From JBFLYC01 sp040756735 (GTDB lineage: Bacteria; Bacillota; DSM-16504; Desulfitibacterales; Desulfitibacteraceae): a DNA stretch of 64,000 nt. The notes under the pieces were generated by a model. It worked only from the letters and a program-made list of their open reading frames with translations. It was not told the origin of the DNA and did not search any database. The number at the start of each line of letters is the position of its first letter. Position 1 is the stretch's first letter. The stretch is taken from the NCBI GenBank assembly GCA_040756735.1, contig JBFLYC010000002.1:1-64000 (forward strand), read 5' to 3'. The position numbers and the translations under genes were made by a program. Shown piece by piece: positions 36,175 through 44,444 of the stretch.

Positions 36175-37193
36175 TTGTTTTGCACCTCCATTTGTAAAAA
36201 CCTTCCTGCTCTTTCTATGGTTTTTAGGGCATTTTCTAGCCCAATGGCCTTTTTGTTGTTGTAGATATTGTAGTCCTTTTTGTATTGCGGGGGAGTAAAG
36301 TTAAGCATGATTACATTTGCACCTGCTTTTAAAGCCTTGAGCTGTCCTTCATCTTCCAGGGTTTCCAGAGCAGTGGTGGCAGGAAGAAAGGCCTTTTGGC
36401 AGATCAACCTTGTTAATGCTACCGCTTTTAGCGTCATAAATGTGCTTCCAGGAGCAAGATTTGCTAAAGGTGTATTCTGGGCTGGTATAAAGGGGCCTAT
36501 ACCAATCATGTCCATCTTCATATCTTTAAACCAGAGGATATCCGAGGCAATGTCTGTGGCTGTCTGTCCGGGCAAGCCAATGATGCAGCCTGAGCCGTTC
36601 ATGTAGCCGATTTCCCCCAGCCATTTGGAACATTTCATTCTCTGGGACAGCTGATCATCTGGGTGTACTGCACTGAAAATCTTTTCACTGGTTGTTTCAA
36701 TCTTTAGGAGAAACCTGTCTGCGCCTGCTTTTTTAAAAAGAGCATATTCCTGAAAATCCCGTTCACCGATGCTCAGGGTGATAGTAATTCCTGCCATATC
36801 CTTTAGATTTTTTATCAGCTGAACCATCCTTTCAGGATTCCACCATGGGTCTTCCCCGGACTGCAGCACAACAGTCCCAATTCCAGCATTTTTTATGTGT
36901 CGTGCTGCCTCAATGATTTCCTCCTGGGGCATGCGGTAGCGGTTTATCTTGTTTGCCGCCCTGATGCCGCAGTAATGGCAGTTTTTCTGACAGTGATTTG
37001 AGAACTCTATAATTCCCCTCAGGTACACACCTTTTCCAAATACCTGCTCTCTAACCCTGTCAGCAGCCTCAAAAAGCGCTGCACTGACCTCTCTTTCAGC
37101 TTCAAGGACTAGCGCTGCATCTTCTACAGTATAGTTTTTTCCATATTGAATTTTTTCCAAAGCTTTCAGGAAATCTTTGTCTAATGCCTGCAT
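36171..37193 (-). CDS. hydE: [FeFe]-hydrogenase maturation radical SAM enzyme HydE
   Basis: 340 residues. The radical-SAM cluster motif C-x3-C-x2-C reads CQKNCHYC, preceded by GVYLRGIIEFSNH, and QSGEDPWWNPERM and GLPGQTATDIASDI are typical for HydE. It contributes to building the azadithiolate bridge of the H-cluster. It starts 44 nt after hydG on the same strand. Confidence 0.94.
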   Translation of the reverse strand: MQALDKDFLKALEKIQYGKNYTVEDAALVLEAEREVSAALFEAADRVREQVFGKGVYLRGIIEFSNHCQKNCHYCGIRAANKINRYRMPQEEIIEAARHIKNAGIGTVVLQSGEDPWWNPERMVQLIKNLKDMAGITITLSIGERDFQEYALFKKAGADRFLLKIETTSEKIFSAVHPDDQLSQRMKCSKWLGEIGYMNGSGCIIGLPGQTATDIASDILWFKDMKMDMIGIGPFIPAQNTPLANLAPGSTFMTLKAVALTRLICQKAFLPATTALETLEDEGQLKALKAGANVIMLNFTPPQYKKDYNIYNNKKAIGLENALKTIERAGRFLQMEVQNK

Positions 37194-37237
37194 GTTAAGC
37201 CCCTTCCTGCTTGTTTTCTGTTTAGTCCCTTTTAGAT

Positions 37238-38623
37238 TTAGAAGTATAAATCCCGCTGTCCCTGGTCTATCAGCTCAAGCCTGGCAAGGGTTGCATGTTT
37301 TAGCTCATCATCGTCCATTTCAGCCAGGGCCTTTTGAATAATTATTTCACCTTGTTTTTTGTTTTCGGGTGTTCCGTAATCCAAAAGGTTTTCCTTAAAT
37401 GTTAAAAGGGCATTGGGCTGACAGAAGATATGAATGTCACCTTTCCTGGCTATTTCCATAAAGTTTTTGCCTGTCCGGCAGCGCCTGTAACAGGCTGTGC
37501 AGAAGCTGGGCAGGTATCCTGAATCACAGATGGCTTTGATCACCTGGTTGAGTGTCCTGTGATCGCTGGTGTAGAACTGGTCGGATTTTTCTTCCTCATG
37601 CCCGTATCCCCCTGGTCCTGTCCTGGAGCCGGCACTGATTTGGGATACGCCAAGACTGAGGAGTTCATCCCTTAAAGCCTCATTTTCTCTGGTGGACAAG
37701 ATAATTCCGGTATAGGGCACTGCAAGCCTCAAGACAGCAACCAGTTTTTTGAAATCCAGGTCAGTTATTGGATATGGGCTTTCGTTCAAAACTGACCCAA
37801 GGGCAGGGCGCAGCCTGGGAACGGAAATAGTATGGGGACCGACACCATACTTGTTCAGCAGGTAGTTGGAGTGCTGCAGCATGGCAAGGACCTCAAACCT
37901 GTAGTCATAAAGGCCCAGGAGGGCTCCTATCCCAAGGTCGTCTATTCCTGCTTCCAGAGCCCTGTCCATGGCAGATAAACGCCAATCATAGTCTTTTTTC
38001 ATTCCCGTGGGGTGCATTTTTTTATATGTTTGCCGGTGGTAGGTTTCTTGAAAAAGCTGGTAGGTGCCAATGCCTGCCCTTTTCAATTCCTTGAAGTCCT
38101 CAACTGTCATGGGTGCGGCATTTACATTGATCCTGCGTATGTCGCAATTGGCATAGATTGCAGATAAAGCATCGGTAATATGTGTGATATGTGTTTTCGT
38201 TGGATCTTCACCGCAAACCAGGAGGATTCTTTTGTGTCCCTGCTTTGCAATTTCATGAGCCTCGCTGACAATTTCTTCAGTGGTTAAGGTCCTCCTGTGC
38301 AGTTCTCTGTTGCCAGCCCTGAAAGCACAGTAAAGACAGTTGTTGGTGCAGGCATTGCTTGTGTACAAAGGTGCAAAGAGGACCACTCTTTTTCCATAGA
38401 TATTTTCTTTCACATCTCTTGCTGCATCAAAGAGCTCATGTAATAAATCAGCTTCTTGAACATCTAAGAGCCTGGCTGTTTCCTTAAGGCCAAGTCCCCT
38501 GCACTCCCTTGCCCTGGCAATGATTTCTCTAAACTCAACTGGAGATAAGGGCTTTTCGGGAGCGCTTTCAGGAGCCAGCAGTTGAAAGATCTTTTCTTCC
38601 TGGATATAATCCATGTAATCCAT
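37238..38623 (-). CDS. hydG: [FeFe]-hydrogenase maturation tyrosine lyase HydG
   Basis: 461 residues. N-terminal radical-SAM motif CTNNCLYC, then the C-terminal auxiliary-cluster motif CTAC with a later Cys in HIFCQPNALLTF, as in HydG (ThiH-like) enzymes that split tyrosine to provide CO and cyanide ligands. The start ATG has a strong GGAGGG site. First gene of the operon; relatives often have an aspartase gene or hydA nearby, and neither is in this window. Confidence 0.95.
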   Translation of the reverse strand: MDYMDYIQEEKIFQLLAPESAPEKPLSPVEFREIIARARECRGLGLKETARLLDVQEADLLHELFDAARDVKENIYGKRVVLFAPLYTSNACTNNCLYCAFRAGNRELHRRTLTTEEIVSEAHEIAKQGHKRILLVCGEDPTKTHITHITDALSAIYANCDIRRINVNAAPMTVEDFKELKRAGIGTYQLFQETYHRQTYKKMHPTGMKKDYDWRLSAMDRALEAGIDDLGIGALLGLYDYRFEVLAMLQHSNYLLNKYGVGPHTISVPRLRPALGSVLNESPYPITDLDFKKLVAVLRLAVPYTGIILSTRENEALRDELLSLGVSQISAGSRTGPGGYGHEEEKSDQFYTSDHRTLNQVIKAICDSGYLPSFCTACYRRCRTGKNFMEIARKGDIHIFCQPNALLTFKENLLDYGTPENKKQGEIIIQKALAEMDDDELKHATLARLELIDQGQRDLYF

Positions 38624-38882
38624 TGTAATTATCCCTCCCTGACAAACTTTTTTGAGCCTAAAACCCAGATGTCAAATAGATCAAATAGATCAAATAGATG
38701 TGAAAATGCCCTTTCTGACGGCACAGAAAGGGCACACTAAATTCTTTGTGTTTTAACCTCCTTTCCCTCCGGACAAGATTCATTTCCCATACGTCAGGCG
38801 CTGATGGTTGTTTCCCTCTGGACAAGGTTTTCCGCATGGTTTTCCTTTTCCCCATCCATCAGGAGCATATTAATCTATTACC
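38624..38882 (-). promoter_or_regulatory. hydG upstream region: terminator-like hairpin and three tandem 9-mers
   Basis: On the minus strand a perfect 11-bp hairpin, TGCCCTTTCTG/CAGAAAGGGCA (38707-38734, 6-nt loop), is followed by TTTTC. It may end the upstream toxin-antitoxin transcript or attenuate hydG. Between it and hydG lie three exact 9-bp repeats (TCAAATAGA on plus, 38672-38698), a possible operator. Above the hairpin, two related segments (CTTGTCC-A/G-GAGGGAAA on minus) occur 50 bp apart. I could not match any known riboswitch. Confidence 0.45.
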
Positions 38883-39281
38883 CTAATATTCTTTAAGGTT
38901 TCTTTCGACAGCAGCTATATTAGTAAAATCATTGTCATCATGTAATAAGTATACATTATTTTCAATGGCTGTTTGAGCAATTATTAAGTCGACAGTGCTG
39001 CGTATTATAATACCTTTTTTTCTACATTTTAGATATATTGAAGCAGCAGCTCTATATGATTCAATTCCTTTCCGAAGTTTATAAAAAACTTGAGTTGATA
39101 AATATTCATCTAACATCTTCAATTCTTTGTCAGACTTTGCTCCCTGCAGCAATTCCTGATATATTATACCATTAATACCAAAAGGTATACCTCGCTGCAG
39201 TACTAATTCAAATTTTCTCGTCTGTTCATTTTCTACGCCTCTAAAGAAATTTATTAAAACCGATGAGTCAACTAATATCAT
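38883..39281 (-). CDS. vapC: VapC-type PIN-domain toxin
   Basis: 132 residues, normal VapC length. Acidic residues are in place: ILVDSSVLINF, QELLQGA, RSTVDLIIAQTA and LLHDDNDFTNIA. PIN toxins are magnesium-dependent RNases that usually cut tRNA or rRNA. It follows its antitoxin by 8 nt. Confidence 0.9.
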   Translation of the reverse strand: MILVDSSVLINFFRGVENEQTRKFELVLQRGIPFGINGIIYQELLQGAKSDKELKMLDEYLSTQVFYKLRKGIESYRAAASIYLKCRKKGIIIRSTVDLIIAQTAIENNVYLLHDDNDFTNIAAVERNLKEY

Positions 39282-39289
39282 TTTTTAAA

Positions 39290-39487
39290 TTAGCCTTCTC
39301 TCATTTTTTTATAATCAAAGTCTTCTGAAAAACAGATTTTGCCTTTTAAGTCAATTAGATTTTTCTTTTTATTATTCCTAACATATTCTTCTAACGCTAG
39401 ATGAATTACTTCTTTTTTTGTCTTTGCTCTGCTTAATTTTAATGCTTCTGATAAAAGTGTATCATCTATAATAATATTGGTGCGCAT
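39290..39487 (-). CDS. vapB: VapB-type antitoxin
   Basis: 65 residues: an N-terminal ribbon-helix-helix region (RTNIIIDDTLLSEALKLS, KTKKEVIHLALEEYV) and an acidic toxin-binding tail. ATG 39487 is preferred since AGGAGG lies 9 nt upstream; a reading from 39511 starts inside the ribosome site region. Confidence 0.88.
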   Translation of the reverse strand: MRTNIIIDDTLLSEALKLSRAKTKKEVIHLALEEYVRNNKKKNLIDLKGKICFSEDFDYKKMREG

Positions 39488-39573
39488 AATTATACACCTC
39501 CTCATATCCATAATAATGTGTATTCATAATGATGTCAACGTTCTTTCTAAAGAAAATCTTAATTTACAAAAAA

Positions 39574-39792
39574 ACCCGTGGTATGCCTGAGGTAGTGGAA
39601 GAAATACAGCAGAAAATACTCGACAGCTACGAATTGGATTTTGCAGAGCATGCGCCAGCAAAAGAATACCCCAAACTATCCTTAATATGGCGCTCCATCC
39701 CAGCACAGCTTGCCAAGGAAAACAGCAAATTCATGTTCAGCCATGTAAAGCAAGGTCTGCGCGCAAAGGATTTGGAGGATGCCCTAGAGTGA
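39574..39792 (+). pseudogene. Internal fragment of an AAA/DUF4143 ATPase
   Basis: About 70 codons reading GMPEVVEEIQQKILDSYELDF, then PKLSLIWRSIPAQLAKENSKF and RAKDLEDAL. This matches the region following the ATPase domain in AAA_14/DUF4143 proteins (G-G-M-P-x-V ... I-P-x-Q-L-A-K-E-N-x-K-F). Both ends are missing. Confidence 0.75.
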
Positions 39793-39812
39793 GATTGCCA
39801 CATCGCCTGGAG

Positions 39813-39842
39813 TTTGCATTTTACATGTAGGGGTGCTATAAT
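39813..39842 (+). promoter_or_regulatory. Promoter of the Phd/ParE-type module
   Basis: TTTGCA (39813-39818), 18-nt spacer, TATAAT (39837-39842), 35 bp before the antitoxin ATG. Confidence 0.7.
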
Positions 39843-39876
39843 ATTGACATAATAATGGCTAAAGAGGTGAACGGCA

Positions 39877-40167
39877 ATGAGTCGGCAAGATAGTATTATC
39901 ACGAATATCAAGCCCTCAACAGCAATTCGTCATGATTATAATTCCTTCTCCAAAATGTGTCACGAAACACAAGCGCCTGTGGTAGTGACTAAAAACGGTG
40001 AAGCCGATCTGGTGGTAATGAGCCATGAAGCTTATCAGAAGATGATGGCCCGCCAACGTTTGGGGCAGATGTTGTCGGAGGTTGACCGTGAAATTGCTTC
40101 AGGTGCGCCGATGCGGGATTTTGAGGACACTTTTGCAGCGATACAAAAGAGGATAGACAATGCGTAA
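39877..40167 (+). CDS. Phd/YefM-family antitoxin
   Basis: 96 residues. The N-terminal fold has the Phd/YefM pattern (STAIRHDYNSFSKMC, APVVVTKNGEADLVVMSHEAYQKM) and the C-terminal ~35 residues are the toxin-neutralising tail. It overlaps the toxin gene by 8 nt and is expected to repress its own promoter. Confidence 0.9.
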   Translation: MSRQDSIITNIKPSTAIRHDYNSFSKMCHETQAPVVVTKNGEADLVVMSHEAYQKMMARQRLGQMLSEVDREIASGAPMRDFEDTFAAIQKRIDNA

Positions 40168-40492
40168 GAGAATCGTATTATCTGAAGCTGCCTATTACGA
40201 CATTGACAGCATGTTTGCCTACATCTCTCAGGACAGTAAGCAGGCAGCTGAAAAATTGCGTGTGCGCATCTATGAGGGTATCAAGAAACTGGTAGACTTC
40301 CCAGAGATTGGAGCGGTTATCCCTGAGGAAGACGCACCCGGTGCGCAGCGTGGATACCGGCGCATTGTAATAACCTCTTACATGGTCTTTTACCGGATAT
40401 TAGAGGATCGGATTGTAATTGCCAGAGTCTTGCACACCCGGCAAAACTGGCTGCAATCCATTTTTATTACCCTCGACGAAGAAAAACGATAG
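40160..40492 (+). CDS. RelE/ParE-superfamily toxin
   Basis: 110 residues. RIVLSEAAYYDIDSMFAYIS, then KKLVDFPEIGAVIPEE, GYRRIVITSYMVFYRI and VIARVLHTRQNW follow the ParE/RelE strand order, ending in an arginine-containing strand. ParE-like (gyrase) versus RelE-like (mRNA interferase) activity cannot be settled from sequence alone; the R-x-L-H-x-R-x-N-W end favours ParE. Confidence 0.88.
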   Translation: MRKRIVLSEAAYYDIDSMFAYISQDSKQAAEKLRVRIYEGIKKLVDFPEIGAVIPEEDAPGAQRGYRRIVITSYMVFYRILEDRIVIARVLHTRQNWLQSIFITLDEEKR

Positions 40493-40498
40493 AATAAG

Positions 40499-40531
40499 AG
40501 GCCTCCATGACATACAATAAAATGGAGGCCT
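40499..40531. terminator. Hairpin after the toxin gene
   Basis: Perfect 10-bp stem AGGCCTCCAT/ATGGAGGCCT with a 13-nt loop between converging genes. T runs are short on both strands, so it may be a weak two-way terminator. Confidence 0.55.
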
Positions 40532-40537
40532 TAAGCC

Positions 40538-41236
40538 TTAAAAGGAGGCAATATTTCTCACCAGTATTACCTGGTTTGAGCCTGAACGATAATGGTTGAA
40601 GGCTGCTTCTTCCTCAGCAAGCTTTATGGTTTTGTCTCCAAATTTATTATTCTATCTCGTCAACCTTCATGTCAAAGGGATCAATGGGTTCAAAGGGGTA
40701 GCCTTCGGGGACAATAAACTTGCAGACAGTGGGCTGAACTGAAAAATCTACTGTTCTTGCTGTTTCTTCCAGACCACCTGAGAGCATTGCTTTGAAAAGG
40801 GGAAGTAGTTCTCCGTTAAAAATCTTCATTACATTTAAGATTTCCGGATCTCCTGGTCTTACATTATACTCCACCAGACGCAGACCGTCTTTAGTAATCA
40901 TGAACTGGCCGTACAAAAAACCACAATAGCTCTCCCCGGCATAATACTCATCAACGAAATCAATGGTCCTTTTCATGATATTAAGGGCTTGTTCCTTTTC
41001 TGAACTTTTTAAGAAAGACAACAGCCCGTCGCCATTGCTGAAGGAACCCATGCTGCCTGTATTGGGACCCTTGTCTCCTTCCTCCAGCCTTTTAAAATCT
41101 TTTACAAGGGGCAAGGGAAGTATTTCTCCGCTGCCTACAAGGGCCTGAAAGGTAAACTCTTCTCCCTGCATTTTCTCTTCAATTATTACAGTAGGAATGC
41201 CCCCTATTGTCTCCTTGAGTATTTGACTCGCATAAA
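40538..41236 (-). pseudogene. purD: Phosphoribosylamine-glycine ligase fragment
   Basis: Minus-strand ATP-grasp sequence of PurD: VIIEEKMQGEEFTFQALV, KDFKRLEEGDKGPNTGSMGSFS, FLYGQFMITKDGL, VEYNVRPGDPEILNVM. The N-terminal domain is absent. Reading stops at 40647 in one frame, and the next frame continues (NKFGDKTIKLAEEEAAF) to 40538, perhaps the frameshifted C-terminus. A palindrome marks its truncated 5' end. Not a working enzyme. Confidence 0.82.
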
Positions 41237-41265
41237 GGACACAAAGGGACGGTTCCTTTGTGTCC
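41237..41265. repeat. Palindromic GGACACAAAG element at a gene-fragment junction
   Basis: Perfect 10-bp arms GGACACAAAG (41237-41246) and CTTTGTGTCC (41256-41265) around GGACGGTTC. It lies exactly between the purD fragment and the glycosidase remnant. The loop core GGGACGGTTC recurs in the minisatellite at 47 kb. Confidence 0.75.
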
Positions 41266-41266
41266 A

Positions 41267-42009
41267 TCACTTTTCGTCCCAGTGCTCTTTTGCGTTGTCA
41301 TAAATTTCATCCAAAGTCATATCACCAAAAACTTCATTTTCTAGTTTTAAATAATCCTTCTTGCTCAATACTTCAGAGTGTTGAATAAATCGTAAGATCT
41401 TGTCCTCGAAGAAGTTTTCCCCCTCGGGATTTGTGCTGGCGGCACCGTTTTTCACCAGGGTTGGGCCTGCTCCTACCGCACCGGCGGCTTTTTCCCAGAA
41501 AGCCTTGTCGGTACTGGATGGAGTGATGTTGATACGGTAGTGAACTGGGGTATCCTTGGAAAAACGATTTAACAAGTATTTTTCACTTCCCAGGAAGTTA
41601 ACAACAAAGCCGTCTTTAGGGATAGAGGCATTTCCGGTACCAATGCCGGTTACTTTCCCCTTGTCTGGGGCGGTCTGGTCAATTGCTGTGGAACTGAATT
41701 GATATAAGCTGTTGTGTTATCAACTGTAAGGAGAATGTTTGTGGTTCCTTTGTTTGCGGTTATTTGCCTGATTATAGGGTCCCAGTCAACTTTAGCTCCC
41801 AGGCATTCAAAAATAGCACGCATGGGCAAAAGAGTAGTACCCTCTATTAGTAGGGGATAGACCTCAAAGTCCTTCTTTTCTCCGTATATGTAGATTTCAA
41901 TGGGATTTGCCGGGGATGCTGCTGATGCAGGAAACAGAATAAAGAAAGAAAAAGCAAGAAAAACCAGTAAGCTAAACACGAGTCCCCTTTTTCGTCCTGG
42001 ATTGTTCAA
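41267..42009 (-). pseudogene. Exported copper-amine-oxidase-N / phosphodiester glycosidase remnant
   Basis: From TTG 42009 (GGGAGG upstream) the minus strand encodes a signal peptide (GLVFSLLVFLAFSFFILFPASA), a copper-amine-oxidase N-terminal domain (LLIEGTTLLPMRAIFECLGAKVDWD), then a frameshift near 41670. The second frame carries phosphodiester-glycosidase (NAGPA) sequence (GTGNASIPKDGFVVNF, AVGAGPTLVKNG). That domain is cut after EDKILRF and continues as ~40 residues of unknown origin (SKKDYLKLENEVFGDM, ending EHWDEK). Two breaks plus a foreign tail make it a relic. Confidence 0.75.
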
Positions 42010-42315
42010 GAAATCTCCCTCCCTTGATGCTTTTGTGGCTTTTGTGCGTTTTTTGTGCTTTTGCTCAAGCGTGTTCTTTATGTACTGTATTGTACTGCTG
42101 CCGGAATGCGTTCTTTGTCTAAGGTACTGCAATTAATTTCTATATTAAAAAGGAAAAATCCTTCACTACAAGGGAAACTAAGTTATACGGCCAATGGGCA
42201 GCTTGCATGCTATTCTTGTATGTTATTCATGATGTTTCTGGGAAAGGTGTAATGTAACTGGGCCGGGAACTGTTTGAAGTGGCTTTTCTGTAATGCATGT
42301 GGTTCTTGTGATTAC

Positions 42316-42344
42316 TTGACAAAAGTAATTATATGGATTACAAT
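42316..42344 (+). promoter_or_regulatory. Strong sigma-A promoter of the Phd/PIN module
   Basis: Consensus TTGACA (42316-42321), 17-nt spacer, TACAAT (42339-42344), 62 bp before the antitoxin ATG. Confidence 0.85.
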
Positions 42345-42373
42345 ATAAAATAATGATTACAATATAAAATAAT
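42336..42373 (+). repeat. Two tandem 19-bp repeats over the -10 box: candidate operator
   Basis: GATTACAATATAAAATAAT occurs twice without a gap (42336-42354 and 42355-42373). The first covers the -10 element and the second the start region, where an autoregulating antitoxin would be expected to bind. Confidence 0.75.
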
Positions 42374-42405
42374 TAGGTAAATTTCGAAATTGGCAGGCGA
42401 TTTGT

Positions 42406-42693
42406 ATGGAGAAAATTAGTGTAGGTGTAAGAGAAGCTAAAATAAACTTGAGCAAACTTATTAAAGATGTCCAAAATGGGAGAGAAATAATTTTGACAGA
42501 TAGAGGCAATCCGGTGGCATGTTTGTCTCAAGTCAAGAAAGAAAACCTTTCTTTAACACAAAGAATAGCAGAATTTGAAAAAACGGGATTAATTGAGCCG
42601 CAAAAAAAGAAGATTAGGAAGCTTCCCCCTCCCCTCCCTCTGGCGGAACAAAAAGCTCAAACAATATTACAGGAGCATCGCGACGAACAATGA
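42406..42693 (+). CDS. Phd/YefM-type antitoxin paired with a PIN toxin
   Basis: 95 residues with the Phd fold (ISVGVREAKINLSKLIKDVQ, GREIILTDRGNPVACLSQV) and a proline/lysine-rich C-terminal tail (KKKIRKLPPPLPLAEQK) that should block the toxin. ATGA overlap of 4 nt with the PIN gene. Promoter and repeated operator-like sites lie just upstream. Confidence 0.88.
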   Translation: MEKISVGVREAKINLSKLIKDVQNGREIILTDRGNPVACLSQVKKENLSLTQRIAEFEKTGLIEPQKKKIRKLPPPLPLAEQKAQTILQEHRDEQ

Positions 42694-43115
42694 AGAAGAA
42701 AGATGCTCTTGTATTGTACTGGGATACATCTGCTGTTATCTCTACGCTTTTCAAGGATAATCATAGTCAAGAGGCCTTGCAGTATGCTGGATCCAATGGA
42801 ATACACCTCATTTCCAGCCTGGCTCTAGCAGAAACTTATGCGGCTATAAACCGTCTCAGGAGAGAAAGGCTGTTAGCGGATGTCCTTATTGAAGCTGCTT
42901 TTGAAGCACTGGAAACAGGTCCATGGAGACAGCTTAAGCTGTCCCCGGATGATAAGATAGTGAAGAAACTGGCTGAAAAATGGCCGCTGAGGGGAGCAGA
43001 TCTTTGGCATATTGCAGCTGCCAAAACACTGCAGCATGATTTGCCTGAACTTGGTATACTTACTTATGATAGCAGAATGTATGCTGCTGCTCTAGGAGAA
43101 AAGCTTGTTTTGTGA
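42690..43115 (+). CDS. vapC: PIN-domain toxin (VapC-type)
   Basis: 141 residues. Acidic positions appear in LYWDTSAVISTLF, ALAETYAAINR, LRGADLWHIAAAKTL and LTYDSRMYAAA. Expected to be a magnesium-dependent RNase. Unrelated in detail to the PIN protein at 38.9 kb. Confidence 0.9.
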   Translation: MKKKDALVLYWDTSAVISTLFKDNHSQEALQYAGSNGIHLISSLALAETYAAINRLRRERLLADVLIEAAFEALETGPWRQLKLSPDDKIVKKLAEKWPLRGADLWHIAAAKTLQHDLPELGILTYDSRMYAAALGEKLVL

Positions 43116-43153
43116 AAAAGCAAAAGAATAACCAACAATAAGGAGTGGTCTAA

Positions 43154-43399
43154 ATGTTTGGTTTTATGCCAATTGGTCCATGGGAGATAGCTTTAATTTT
43201 AGCCATTGTCTTGATTATCTTTGGGCCTGGAAAATTACCCCAGTTGGGTAAGATGTTCGGCAGGGCACTTGGTGAATTCAAGAGTTCTGTAAAGGATGTG
43301 GAAGATTCAGTTAAAGATGTAAAAGATAGTGTTAAAGATGTGAAAGACAGTATTAAACTGGTGGATACAGAAGAGAGCAAAAAATCCAACACTCCTTAG
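43154..43399 (+). CDS. tatA: Twin-arginine translocase subunit TatA/TatE
   Basis: 81 residues. A short N-terminal membrane helix (IGPWEIALILAIVLIIFGPGKLPQLG) with the FGPGKLP hinge and an amphipathic helix (MFGRALGEFKSSV) identify TatA. The tail carries three VKDVxDS heptads with alternating charge, able to form the salt-bridge ladder proposed for TatA. No TatC gene lies nearby. GGAG upstream. Confidence 0.92.
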   Translation: MFGFMPIGPWEIALILAIVLIIFGPGKLPQLGKMFGRALGEFKSSVKDVEDSVKDVKDSVKDVKDSIKLVDTEESKKSNTP

Positions 43400-43417
43400 A
43401 TTAATTTGCATGTAGGT

Positions 43418-43441
43418 GGAGGTGCCCCATGGGGCACCTCC
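43418..43441. repeat. Perfect GC-rich palindrome after tatA
   Basis: GGAGGTGCCCC and its complement meet over a 2-bp centre. No T run follows, so it is either a weak terminator or a REP-like palindrome. Confidence 0.55.
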
Positions 43442-43547
43442 TGGCATCTGGGTGTGGTGCAAGGTGTGGGTGTGGGCAAAATAGTGGATTTTATGTATAG
43501 ATTACGTTACAATTAGAATAAGCATTGTCATATTAAGTGAGGGGCTA

Positions 43548-43991
43548 ATGGTGAGTGATGTGTTTGAAGTAAAACGACATAAAATAGGTGAAACTGAATA
43601 TAATCATCTAATTAGCCTGCTGGCAAAAAAACTAGAGAAGCGGAGAGAAATCGTCTTTTCTTATTTGCACGGTTCTTTTCTAAATAGAAATAATTTTGGT
43701 GATATTGATATTGCAGTTTATGTGCAAGGGTTGCCGGAGAACAAATACCTTGACTACGAGTTTAATTTAAATGGGTTGTTGGGAAAATTAACTTCTCTTC
43801 CAGTTGACGTAAGAGTTTTGAATAATTCGCCTTATTCCTTTAGATACAGCGTAATAAAAAATGGCGTTAAACTGGTTGATAAAGATGAGGATATGAGGGT
43901 AAGCTTTGAAACAGAGACCTTCAAGATATATTTCGATTTTTTACCATTTAGAAGGCGTTATTTAAAGGAGGTCTTGTTCCATGAAATATGA
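43548..43991 (+). CDS. mntA: MntA-type minimal nucleotidyltransferase antitoxin
   Basis: 147 residues. The nucleotidyltransferase signature GSF...GDIDIAVY gives the two metal-binding aspartates. In MntA-HepT modules this protein AMPylates the HEPN toxin and silences it. It overlaps the HEPN gene by 11 nt, with the ribosome site GGAGG for the latter inside its 3' end. Possible start at GTG/ATG a few codons apart. Confidence 0.88.
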   Translation: MVSDVFEVKRHKIGETEYNHLISLLAKKLEKRREIVFSYLHGSFLNRNNFGDIDIAVYVQGLPENKYLDYEFNLNGLLGKLTSLPVDVRVLNNSPYSFRYSVIKNGVKLVDKDEDMRVSFETETFKIYFDFLPFRRRYLKEVLFHEI

Positions 43992-44403
43992 TATAGAAAA
44001 GATTACGCCCATTATTTCAGAGTTAAATAGTTCCACAAGTTTATTAAGAGAATTATCGTCCATCAGTAAGGATATCTTTATAACAGATATTCATAAGGTC
44101 TCTAGTGCCAAATATAATCTAATCATTGCTATTGAAGCAATAATTGATATTTGCAATCATATTATTAGCAAAAATGGATATAGAGTTCCAGAGGACTATA
44201 CTGATACCTTTAATGTGATGGCTGAAAATAAACTTTTTACTCAAGATTTCGCTGCCACTTTAATCAAAATGGCTCGATTTAGAAATAGGCTGGTGCATGT
44301 ATATTGGAAAATTGATGATGATATTCTTTATGATATTTTACAGAATGACTTGAAGGATTTTGATGTTTTTCTCAAGGTATTTAGTGAACTTACCAGCAAA
44401 TAG
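43981..44403 (+). CDS. hepT: HepT-type HEPN RNase toxin (DUF86)
   Basis: 140 residues, helical. The RNase motif R-x4-H-x-Y is present as RNRLVHVY, and AKYNLIIAIEAIIDICNHII is the typical DUF86 helix. The Tyr is the residue modified by MntA in studied pairs. Placed between two tatA genes. Confidence 0.9.
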   Translation: MKYDIEKITPIISELNSSTSLLRELSSISKDIFITDIHKVSSAKYNLIIAIEAIIDICNHIISKNGYRVPEDYTDTFNVMAENKLFTQDFAATLIKMARFRNRLVHVYWKIDDDILYDILQNDLKDFDVFLKVFSELTSK

Positions 44404-44444
44404 ATGTTTAGTTTTATTTAAAAAACAGGCAGGAGTGTGATTAA

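Larger units (their letters stand above)
42010..42405. other. Divergent intergenic region
   Basis: About 400 bp between the glycosidase remnant (minus) and the Phd/PIN module (plus). Apart from the promoter and direct repeats listed separately, I see no gene or structure. Confidence 0.5.

Noticed and set aside
38658..38855. 65-codon minus-strand frame and a possible riboswitch upstream of hydG
   Set aside because: The frame crosses the terminator hairpin and the 9-mer repeats; the conserved cores of cobalamin, TPP, fluoride or molybdenum cofactor riboswitches were not found.
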